Made by a program: the position numbers and the translations under genes | The notes under the pieces: generated by a model | Seen by the model: the letters and a program-made list of their open reading frames with translations, nothing else | Told to the model about the DNA's origin: nothing | The model's database searches: none | Shown: positions 1-5,420 of the stretch, piece by piece | How positions within the stretch are numbered: position 1 is the first letter of the stretch | Layout of the letters: every line of letters starts with the position of its first letter | Assembly: GCA_002771585.1 (NCBI GenBank) | Contig: PCTT01000001.1 | Location: 1 to 6,957, forward strand | Direction of reading: 5' to 3' | Length of the DNA stretch: 6,957 nt | Origin: Candidatus Campbellbacteria bacterium CG22_combo_CG10-13_8_21_14_all_36_13 | GTDB taxonomy: Bacteria > Patescibacteriota > Minisyncoccia > Phycocordibacterales > PCTT01

Positions 1-381
1 TACTTATTGAACCTATAGCAAGGTTTTCTGACCAGAGTACTTCCCCAAGAATCGTTATCTACCCCCGAAGTACAATATGTATTCCTCAACTCTGATCCGT
101 AATGGATTCGAATGCTATTGGTTAACAAAAAAATATTATTGATGTGGGAATGCAACCCAAGGAGAAGCACTATCATATATGATTTCACCAAACTTGACAG
201 AAGTCAAATTCAAATGGTGTAATAAAGGGTGCAGAAAAGGTGCTTAAACAGTTTATTTCTTGTTCATACAATTACAACAGTGTAAAGTCAATGATTTATA
301 AAGTACGAAGTCAGCCTGCCTGCCGGTAGGCAAGTAGTCCGTAGTACGTAGACTTTAGTTTTTGAATTTTGCCATTTGTCA
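1..381. other. Intergenic or gene-remnant stretch, no confident gene
   Basis: I see no gene I can defend in this stretch. On the minus strand a frame is open from an ATG at 176 to the left edge (58 codons, hydrophobic start MIVLLLGL, then a part with W, C and charged residues). It could be the start of a gene continuing leftwards or chance. On the plus strand a frame is open from the edge to a TGA at 93-95. A weak hairpin lies at 186-219: CACCA pairs with TGGTG, and inside it TTGAC (194-198) pairs with GTCAA (203-207) around loop AGAA. The repeat at 302-356 is listed separately. No rRNA or tRNA fold was found. Confidence 0.4.
302..356. repeat. Composite intergenic repeat: GC-rich palindrome inside heptamer units
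   Basis: The core TGCCTGCCGGTAGGCA (317-332) is a palindrome broken by one G/T pair, which would still pair as G-U in plus-strand RNA. It is preceded by AGTACGA and AGTC (302-312) and followed by heptamers AGTCCGT (336-342) and AGTACGT (343-349), then AGAC. The palindrome therefore sits within short units of period 7. I remember similar GCCTGCC...GGCAGGC palindromes and AGTACGA/AGTCCGT strings from Parcubacteria-like genomes, but cannot verify that here. It lies 26 bp beyond the argS stop. It lacks a clear T-tract on either side, so I do not call it a terminator. Confidence 0.6.
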
Positions 382-2019
382 TCACATCCTCTCTGGAATC
401 TTTATGCCAAGGATATGAAGTCCATTTTTTAATACTGTGAAAACAGCTTTTGTAAGCGCGAGTCTATATGAATTATCGCCTATTTGATTTTGAGCATAAT
501 AAGAATTAAATTCTGACGCCAAGACAGTAATAAAATTCGTGATTATCTGTGGCGCCCGCTCTTCAATCGCATACTCAACAACAGTTGGAAATCTAGAAAT
601 ATATTTTTCCAATAATCCAATTTCTTCTGGTGAATCAATGCTTATATCCATATTTGATTTTTGTAATATAGATTTTGCTCTCACTGCACTGTATTGTATA
701 TATGGACCAGAGTCCCCCTCAAATGAAAGAGCTTTATCAAATTCAAATATAATGTTTTTGCCTATACCTTGTTTTAGTATTGAATATTTTATAGCACCAA
801 CTGCAATCTGATCAGCTATCGTCTCGTCTTTATTTTCCATTTTATCTAAAACACGTACTTTAATTTCATCCAAAAGACCCTCTGTTGTAACTATATTCCC
901 TGTTCTCGAAGACATCTTCCCCTCAGGCATCCGAAGCATTCCATGCCCAATATGATTTGTCTTTGATGCCAAGTCAGGATTGATTTTTGAAAGAACCGTT
1001 AGCAATACTTTAAAATAATCATTAACCTCGTTGCCTGTAATCACAAAAGAGTCTGTATATTTATACTTTTCATATTTCATATCTGGAAGAGCAAGCTCTT
1101 TTGCTTCATAGGTAGGTAATCCTTGTGAATTTACAAAAACCCTTGTGTGCAAACCAAATTGTTCACCGCGAAATACATAAGCGCCTTCACTTTCTTCAAA
1201 CAATCCAGATTTTGCCCATTTTTTTACTATCATAAGACCAACTGGCGCAGCCTCACTTTCAAAAAAATTATAGTCAAATTTAGATCCAAGCCTTTCGTAC
1301 AAAACCTCAAATGATTTGAGGCTAATATTTCTACCCCATTCATATATTTCATTTATATTTTTATCAGATTTGTCATATATCTTTCTATTTATATCCTCTA
1401 TTTCTCTTTTAGCCTTGTCATCAGACTCATAGGATCTAGTTCCAAGTGCATAAGCAACGCCCAAAAATGTCGGGGTATCATCTCTTACAGCGCTTTTTTG
1501 TATTCCCCAAATAGCTTTTGCAATTTGCATACCAACATCCCCTTGATATGTTGCTCTTTTTACATCAGCGCCAGAATACTCAAATAGTCTTGAAAGAGAC
1601 TCACCTATTGTATTAGACATAAGATGTCCGATGTGAAATTCTTTGAAAGGATTTGGGTCTGTAAACTCAACAATTATTTTTTTACTTTTATTTATTTCAT
1701 TTTTTCCGTAATTTTCACTCTCATCTATTACTCTTTTTAGTAAATTATAAAAATACTCAGCATTCATAAAAAAGTTTATAAACCCTGGTCCAGCTACTTC
1801 AATTTTTTCTACATATTCTATGTTTTGAGACTTCAAAGAATCTACGATTTCGTTTGCTAAATCATGAGGATTTTTGTTTTCCTTTTTTGCTAAAACAAGT
1901 GCAATATTAGTAGAAAAATCTCCGAGCAACATATCAGCAGGAAACTCTATTTTTATATCTTCTGTCGGCACACTACTCTGAAGTGCAGATTGTATAGCTT
2001 TTTGTAATATTTTTTCCAT
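382..2019 (-). CDS. argS: Arginyl-tRNA synthetase
   Basis: Class I aminoacyl-tRNA synthetase that charges tRNA-Arg with arginine in the cytoplasm using ATP. The 545-residue protein has the family's order of domains. The N-terminal additional domain includes GDFSTNIALVLAKK (about 33-46). The catalytic Rossmann domain has HIGH at 129-132 within FKEFHIGHLMSN, followed by YQGDVGMQ. The second ATP signature is KMSS (368-371, followed by RTGN). The C-terminal DALR anticodon-binding domain begins near YIQYSAVRA (440-448), and the protein ends in the usual GIKIPERM. Length is normal for the family. I chose the ATG at 2019; a GTG at 2037 would add six residues, but the -10-like TACAAT at 2034-2029 favours the ATG. 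There is no Shine-Dalgarno site. The stop is TGA. The identification is secure; only the start is open. Confidence 0.97.
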   Translation of the reverse strand: MEKILQKAIQSALQSSVPTEDIKIEFPADMLLGDFSTNIALVLAKKENKNPHDLANEIVDSLKSQNIEYVEKIEVAGPGFINFFMNAEYFYNLLKRVIDESENYGKNEINKSKKIIVEFTDPNPFKEFHIGHLMSNTIGESLSRLFEYSGADVKRATYQGDVGMQIAKAIWGIQKSAVRDDTPTFLGVAYALGTRSYESDDKAKREIEDINRKIYDKSDKNINEIYEWGRNISLKSFEVLYERLGSKFDYNFFESEAAPVGLMIVKKWAKSGLFEESEGAYVFRGEQFGLHTRVFVNSQGLPTYEAKELALPDMKYEKYKYTDSFVITGNEVNDYFKVLLTVLSKINPDLASKTNHIGHGMLRMPEGKMSSRTGNIVTTEGLLDEIKVRVLDKMENKDETIADQIAVGAIKYSILKQGIGKNIIFEFDKALSFEGDSGPYIQYSAVRAKSILQKSNMDISIDSPEEIGLLEKYISRFPTVVEYAIEERAPQIITNFITVLASEFNSYYAQNQIGDNSYRLALTKAVFTVLKNGLHILGIKIPERM

Positions 2020-2028
2020 TACAGATAT

Positions 2029-2034
2029 ATTGTA
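2029..2034 (-). promoter_or_regulatory. Possible -10 box of argS
   Basis: On the minus strand TACAAT lies 9 nt before the argS ATG and just downstream of the terminator of the preceding gene. No good -35 is present (T-rich sequence only). If used, the transcript would begin within a few bases of the start codon. The site is weak taken alone; the terminator just upstream makes a separate promoter reasonable. Confidence 0.35.
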
Positions 2035-2048
2035 CACGGCATAGCGCT

Positions 2049-2083
2049 AAAAGAAAAAGCCGTACGAAATCTTTTCGCACGGC
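2049..2083 (-). terminator. Rho-independent terminator after the small basic protein gene
   Basis: Read on the minus strand, GCCGTGCGAAA (2083-2073) pairs with TTTCGTACGGC (2069-2059) over 11 bp, including one G-U, with a 3-nt loop. It is followed at once by TTTTTCTTTT. This is a textbook intrinsic terminator placed 10 nt after the stop of the 2094-2285 gene and before argS, so the two genes are probably separate transcription units. Confidence 0.85.
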
Positions 2084-2093
2084 TTCGTGGTGA

Positions 2094-2285
2094 TTAATAC
2101 AATATAACACTGCCTGCCTCCTGAAGAGTCTTCTCACGCATCTTCCGCGCCTCATCAAGTGCTTTTCTTGATGCCTCCTCAATCGCCTTATTTGCCTTGC
2201 GCTTGCGTACTTTTTTCATACCCGCTGTAGCGGTAAGACGAAAGACATAAGCAACAATGCCGTCATCCTTCTTTTTCTTGGGCAT
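2094..2285 (-). CDS. Small basic protein of unknown function
   Basis: A 63-residue protein that I do not recognise. It starts with a lysine run (MPKKKKDD) and a short hydrophobic stretch GIVAYVFRL. A strongly charged, probably helical part follows (about 23-57; KKVRKRKANKAIEE, then RKALDEARKMREK), and it ends in GSVILY. It has no signal peptide or membrane segment. Such composition suits a nucleic-acid- or ribosome-binding protein, but that is inference, and it does not match ribosomal protein bS21 as I recall it. The gene itself is well supported: Shine-Dalgarno GAGG at 2296-2293 with 7-nt spacing to the ATG at 2285, an extended -10 promoter upstream, and a strong terminator just after the stop. 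By my count it is about 47% GC, clearly higher than the Cas2-like gene next door. An in-frame upstream start at 2315 is disfavoured by the position of the Shine-Dalgarno site and would fall at about the transcription start. Confidence 0.8.
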   Translation of the reverse strand: MPKKKKDDGIVAYVFRLTATAGMKKVRKRKANKAIEEASRKALDEARKMREKTLQEAGSVILY

Positions 2286-2317
2286 AGTAAGGCCTCGTTT
2301 ATGTATTTTCCACACCT

Positions 2318-2345
2318 ATAATATCACGAGATGTGTCTTTGAAAA
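2318..2345 (-). promoter_or_regulatory. Extended -10 promoter of the small basic protein gene
   Basis: The minus strand reads TTTTCA (2345-2340, four of six against TTGACA), a 16-nt spacer, then TATTAT (2323-2318) preceded by TG and one base, which makes an extended -10 (TGATATTAT). Transcription would start near 2311, giving a leader of about 25 nt that holds the GAGG ribosome binding site. Confidence 0.55.
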
Positions 2346-2470
2346 ATCCTTACCCAAACCAATATATTACTCAAATTCTTATATTATCTAAACCCACACA
2401 TTACCCAAACCCATATATTCATATATTCTTAAACCCCTACATCATATCCATCACATCCAATACAAACTCT
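2342..2470 (+). repeat. 129-nt G-free tract with two diverged direct repeats
   Basis: The plus strand has no G from 2342 to 2470, while C is frequent. Within it TTACCCAAACC followed by AATATATT (2350-2368) recurs as TTACCCAAACC followed by CATATATT (2401-2419), 18 of 19 identical at a period of 51. The same 11-mer TTACCCAAACC occurs again at 3192-3202, where it is the 3' end of glyA. Plus-strand RNA from here would be C-rich, G-free and unfolded, the character of Rho-loading sites. The tract is open in the frame of the downstream gene but translates to low-complexity sequence, so I do not treat it as coding. Confidence 0.7.
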
Positions 2471-2491
2471 GCCATGGCAGAGTTTGTATTG
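2458..2491. repeat. Perfect 34-bp palindrome, copy 1
   Basis: Half-site CAATACAAACTCTGCCA is followed directly by its exact reverse complement, 17 bp per arm with no spacer. As a hairpin it would have a 15-bp stem and loop CATG. It lies 27 bp before the chosen start of the Cas2-like gene, in the divergent region between that gene and the small basic protein gene. Its core (2459-2490) is identical to the copy at 3081-3112. No T-tract follows on either strand, so it is not a classical terminator. It may be a binding site or cruciform target of the neighbouring protein; that is inference. Confidence 0.95.
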
Positions 2492-2511
2492 AAAATCAAA
2501 AAATATATAAT
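2484..2511 (+). promoter_or_regulatory. Possible promoter of the Cas2-like gene
   Basis: A perfect -10 TATAAT lies at 2506-2511, with TTGTAT at 2484-2489 as a poor -35 and a 16-nt spacer. The -35 would sit in the right arm of palindrome copy 1. Transcription would start at about 2518, right at the ATG at 2519, giving a leaderless message. AT-rich sequence makes chance TATAAT common, so this is moderate evidence only. Confidence 0.4.
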
Positions 2512-2518
2512 ATATGAC

Positions 2519-3022
2519 ATGTCAATTGTTAGAGAAATTTTGGAAGAACTATGGAACACAGAGATAAGGTACAAAGGGGCCCGCGTAAATTTTTTTGGCA
2601 TCCCTCGTTTCAAAAAATATAAACCTGAAAGTATAAAAGCGACAATTAATCGTCTAGAAAAGCAGGGTTTAATAAAAAAAGAATTGTCTGGAATTTTATT
2701 GTCAAAGAACGGTAAAGTATATGTTAGGAGAAAATTAGATTCTCTAAAGCAATTTAACAAAACAGATAATATATCTAAAAATAAAAACTTGATAGTAATG
2801 TTTGATATTCCAACAGAAAGAAAGCCCGAGCGAGAATGGTTGCGCTGGCATTTAAAAAAATTTGGCTATGTAATGATTCAAAAAAGTGTATGGGTTGGTC
2901 CGTCCCCATTGCCTAAAGATTTTTTAGATTATATTAATGAAATTAGACTAAAAAATTGTATAAAAACTTTTAAATTAGCAAAACCATACAAACACAATCC
3001 CTATTATACTGACAATGAGTAG
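2519..3022 (+). CDS. PaaX-like winged-helix protein with Cas2-like C-terminal domain
   Basis: A 167-residue protein. Residues about 1-72 look like a winged helix: PESIKATINRLEKQGLIKKE is a recognition-helix-and-turn pattern, then ILLSKNGKVYVRRK is the wing. Residues about 89-155 have the ferredoxin-like Cas2 pattern: first strand NLIVMFDIP with Asp96 where Cas2 has its metal-binding Asp, helix EREWLRWHLKKFGY, then QKSVWVGP, like the QxSVF strand of Cas2. Proteins of this build are common in Patescibacteria and are often labelled Cas2 or PaaX-type regulators; they usually have no CRISPR array or cas1 beside them, and none is seen here. Whether it binds DNA as a repressor, cuts nucleic acid, or both is unknown. 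An ATG at 2474 inside the palindrome would give 182 residues; I prefer 2519 because TATAAT lies 7 nt upstream and the added part looks like translated repeat. It is about 29% GC over 2581-2760. Its palindromic brackets are the main oddity. Confidence 0.8.
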   Translation: MSIVREILEELWNTEIRYKGARVNFFGIPRFKKYKPESIKATINRLEKQGLIKKELSGILLSKNGKVYVRRKLDSLKQFNKTDNISKNKNLIVMFDIPTERKPEREWLRWHLKKFGYVMIQKSVWVGPSPLPKDFLDYINEIRLKNCIKTFKLAKPYKHNPYYTDNE

Positions 3023-3080
3023 TATATTAATAGTGTGTGACATTTAAATTGATACACAACCCATAACTGATGTGGTGTGA

Positions 3081-3112
3081 AATACAAACTCTGCCATGGC
3101 AGAGTTTGTATT
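3081..3112. repeat. Perfect 32-bp palindrome, copy 2
   Basis: Identical base for base to 2459-2490 (half-site AATACAAACTCTGCCA plus its exact reverse complement), and the next base G is shared too. It lies 58 bp after the stop of the Cas2-like gene, between that gene and the convergent glyA. The left neighbour base is A here instead of C, so the perfect symmetry ends at 32 bp. No T-run follows on either strand. The two copies thus bracket exactly one gene. Confidence 0.95.
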
Positions 3113-3139
3113 GGTCATAAATTATAGATTATATATTAT

Positions 3140-3161
3140 ATATTATCGATTCCCACACATT
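3140..3161 (+). repeat. Right copy of a flanking direct repeat (left copy 2381-2402)
   Basis: ATATTATC, four variable bases, then CCCACACATT occurs here and at 2381-2402 in the same orientation, 19 of 22 identical. The copies lie outside the two palindromes. It is too long and too diverged for a fresh target-site duplication, but it suggests that flanking sequence was duplicated around the island. Confidence 0.5.
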
Positions 3162-3164
3162 GCT

Positions 3165-3185
3165 AAAAAATAACATAAAGTTATT
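3165..3185 (-). terminator. Possible weak terminator of the dcd-thyA-glyA operon
   Basis: On the minus strand AATAAC (3185-3180) pairs with GTTATT (3174-3169) around a 5-nt loop, followed by TTTT. It starts 6 nt after the glyA stop. The stem is short and AT-only, so termination would be inefficient unless helped; position is the main argument. Confidence 0.4.
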
Positions 3186-3191
3186 AACAAT

Positions 3192-4439
3192 TTACCCAAA
3201 CCTCTTAGGTATTGGATGTGATTTTGCTAGTTTTTGTATGGCGCGTTTTGCTTCTGATTTTATTTTTTTGTCGTCTTTATTTTTCAAAACTTCTATCATT
3301 ATTTCTGCAACTTTTTCACAGTTTTTTTCTTTAAAACCTCTAGTCGTAAGTGCTGGTGTACCAAATCGTATTCCCGATGGATCCATTGGGGATCGCACGT
3401 CATCCGCAATCACATTCATATTGAGAGTAATTCCTACTTCATCAAGTACAGTCTGCGCATCTTTGCCTGTGACACCTAATGATCCAAACACATCAGCAAG
3501 TATGAGATGATTTGATGTGCCTCCTCCTATCATTCGTATCTTGTGTTTTTTAAATACTTTCTCCATTGCTTTAGCATTTTTCAAAACTTGTTTTGCATAA
3601 GTCCTGAATGCTGGCGTAAGTGCTTCAGCAAAACATACTGCTTTTCCTGCAATATTGTTCATATGAGGACCACCTTGAAGCCCCGGAAATATCGCCTTAT
3701 TTACCTTCTTTATTATCTCTTCACTATCTCGCACAAGTATCATCCCCCCTCTTGGGCCACGAAGCGTCTTGTGTGTTGTGGTTGTAATCACGTCAAACCC
3801 GTCATCAAATGGATTACGTAGCGCACGTCCTGCAATAAGACCGGCAATATGTGACGCATCCATCACTGTTATTGCTTTTACACTTTTTGCAATTTCTACT
3901 ATTTTTTTGTAATCAATATTTCTTGAGTACGCAGAAAATCCAGCAAGAATTATTTTTGGCTTTTCTTTTTTTGCGACTTTTTCTAATTCAACATAATCAA
4001 TCTCTCCTGTTTCAACGTCTTTCATTTTGTATCGAACAAAGCGAAAAATTTTTGCAGGAAAAGTAACAGGATGACCGTGTGTGAGATGCCCGCCATGTGA
4101 TAGATCCATTCCAAGCACTGTATCACCCGGCTCAAGCAGAGCTGTATAAAGAGCAAGATTGGCTGGCGCGCCAGAGAGTGGCTGAACATTTGCAAACTTA
4201 CATTTAAAAAGCTTTTTTGCTCGCTCTATTGCTAACGTCTCTATTTGGTCTGTAAACTCCTGTCCGCCATAATATCTCCTACCGGGATATCCTTCGGAAT
4301 ATTTATTAGTGAAAACACTTCCAAGCGCTTCAAGCACATCAACAGAAACATAGTTTTCAGACGGAATAAGCTCAAGCCCCTCCGCTTGGCGCTTTGCTTC
4401 GAGTTTTATAAGCTTAGAAACAGATTTATCACTCAACAT
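3192..4439 (-). CDS. glyA: Serine hydroxymethyltransferase
   Basis: PLP enzyme that converts serine and tetrahydrofolate into glycine and 5,10-methylene-tetrahydrofolate, the one-carbon donor used by the thymidylate synthase encoded just upstream. The 415-residue protein has normal length and clear family motifs: ELIPSENYVS near the N-terminus, NKYSEGYPGRRYYGG (45-59), SHGGHLTHG (114-122), the cofactor-contacting MDASHIAGL (Asp194, His197), the PLP-lysine motif TTTTHKTLRGPRGG with Lys224, and SGIRFGTPALTTRG near 355-368. It ends in the usual IPKRFG. The ATG at 4439 overlaps the end of thyA by 7 nt, so translation is probably coupled. It is the last gene of the dcd-thyA-glyA operon, with a weak hairpin just beyond its stop. 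No key residue is missing. Confidence 0.97.
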   Translation of the reverse strand: MLSDKSVSKLIKLEAKRQAEGLELIPSENYVSVDVLEALGSVFTNKYSEGYPGRRYYGGQEFTDQIETLAIERAKKLFKCKFANVQPLSGAPANLALYTALLEPGDTVLGMDLSHGGHLTHGHPVTFPAKIFRFVRYKMKDVETGEIDYVELEKVAKKEKPKIILAGFSAYSRNIDYKKIVEIAKSVKAITVMDASHIAGLIAGRALRNPFDDGFDVITTTTHKTLRGPRGGMILVRDSEEIIKKVNKAIFPGLQGGPHMNNIAGKAVCFAEALTPAFRTYAKQVLKNAKAMEKVFKKHKIRMIGGGTSNHLILADVFGSLGVTGKDAQTVLDEVGITLNMNVIADDVRSPMDPSGIRFGTPALTTRGFKEKNCEKVAEIMIEVLKNKDDKKIKSEAKRAIQKLAKSHPIPKRFG

Positions 4440-5419
4440 CTCTTTTTGTTAAATTCAATCCTGTCTTTTTCATTAAAACCACCAACAACTGTTATTTCGC
4501 CTTTTATTGGTGGATGTGGATCATATCCAACAAGCTCAAAGTCATCATATCTAAAATCGTCTATCTCCTTAATTTCTGGGTTAAGTTTCATTACTGGAAA
4601 AGGTTTTGGTTCACGAGCTATCTGTTCATTTACCTGATCATAGTGATTACCATATATATGAGAATCACCAAATGTATGTACAAACTCCCCAGGCTCATAT
4701 CCACATACTTGAGCAAGCATCATGGTTAAAAGAGAATAGCTTGCTATGTTGAATGGTACACCCAAGAACATGTCTGCGCTTCTCTGATAAAGTCCCAGAG
4801 ATAATTTATTATTGGTTACATTTATGTTGAATATTGTGTGACAAGGGGGTATCGCCATTATTGGTGAATCTGGAGAAGCCATTTCATATACGAATTCTGG
4901 ATTCCAAGCAGACACAACAACGTGTTTACGATCGGGGTATTTTCTTGTTTTCATTATTGCCCAAGCCAATTGATCAACCTCTCGCCCGTCTGATGTAGGC
5001 CATCTTCTCCACTGTCTTCCATATACAGGCCCCAACTCTCCCCACTTGGATGCAAAATCCACATCTTCTTTTATACGTTTGATAAAATCATCTTGTGTAT
5101 ATTCCTCCCGGCCATCTTTTTCTCGATTTTTATTATAATTTTTAAAAGCCCAATCATCCCAGATATGTATATCTCTATCTACTAAATATTTAATATTTGA
5201 ATCACCAGAAATAAACCACAACAACTCTTCAATAATTCCTCTTATAAAAACTTTTTTTGTTGTTAAGAGAGGAAATCCTTGCGATAGATCAAATCTTATT
5301 TGTCTGCCAAAAACACTTTTTAGTGCAATCCCAGAATTAAACTCTTTTTTCTCAAAACCATTATCCATTATATCTTGTAATAAATTCAAATATTGTTTTT
5401 CTGGGTGTTCTTTTGCCAT
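4433..5419 (-). CDS. thyA: Thymidylate synthase, divergent phosphate site
   Basis: Folate-dependent methylation of dUMP to dTMP, releasing dihydrofolate. The 328-residue protein has catalytic Cys193 in PPCHT, YQRSADMFLGVPFNIASY (211-228) with Asn224 at the position that selects uracil over cytosine, GELGPVYGRQWRRW (127-140), and DSHIYGNHYDQ (252-262). A longer middle loop than in the E. coli enzyme (about 264 residues) is found in other family members. Two oddities are visible by hand alignment to the E. coli protein as I recall it. Phosphate-binding Arg21 falls on Asn28 and the Arg126-Arg127 pair on Lys165-His166, while the QRS arginine (Arg213) is kept. The C-terminus runs about 17 residues beyond the point where the family usually ends (HPPIKGEITV at 302-311). 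The gene starts 1 nt after dcd and overlaps glyA, so all three are surely co-transcribed. Family assignment is certain; kinetics and substrate are less so. Confidence 0.95.
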   Translation of the reverse strand: MAKEHPEKQYLNLLQDIMDNGFEKKEFNSGIALKSVFGRQIRFDLSQGFPLLTTKKVFIRGIIEELLWFISGDSNIKYLVDRDIHIWDDWAFKNYNKNREKDGREEYTQDDFIKRIKEDVDFASKWGELGPVYGRQWRRWPTSDGREVDQLAWAIMKTRKYPDRKHVVVSAWNPEFVYEMASPDSPIMAIPPCHTIFNINVTNNKLSLGLYQRSADMFLGVPFNIASYSLLTMMLAQVCGYEPGEFVHTFGDSHIYGNHYDQVNEQIAREPKPFPVMKLNPEIKEIDDFRYDDFELVGYDPHPPIKGEITVVGGFNEKDRIEFNKKRC

Positions 5420-5420
5420 A

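Noticed and set aside
108..121. GGATTCGAATGC, resembling a tRNA T-loop
   Set aside because: The flanking bases do not pair into a T-stem on either strand and no acceptor, D or anticodon arm is found.
2020..2037. GTG at 2037 as argS start
   Set aside because: It adds six residues upstream of the usual start and would place the -10-like TACAAT inside the coding sequence; there is no ribosome site. It remains possible.
2333..2518. Upstream GTG start (2333) that would extend the Cas2-like protein to 229 residues
   Set aside because: The added part translates the G-free repeat tract (repeated NPY-type strings) and the palindrome; it has no Shine-Dalgarno site and does not look like protein sequence.
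2437..2760. Minus-strand open frame of 107 codons
   Set aside because: It lies antisense to the Cas2-like gene, runs through the palindrome, and shows no domain pattern.
2459..3112. The two palindromes as a CRISPR array
   Set aside because: There are only two copies, 622 bp apart with a gene between them, they are perfect palindromes, and no cas1 is present. Cas2-like proteins of this type usually occur without CRISPR.
3081..3112. Palindrome copy 2 as a classical intrinsic terminator
   Set aside because: No U-rich tract follows on either strand, and an identical copy sits in a divergent promoter region where a terminator makes little sense.
3096..3173. Short frame starting at the ATG in palindrome copy 2 (MAEFVL...)
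   Set aside because: It begins with the same residues as the alternative start of the Cas2-like gene only because the palindromes are identical. It then runs into AT-rich sequence and stops after 25 codons.
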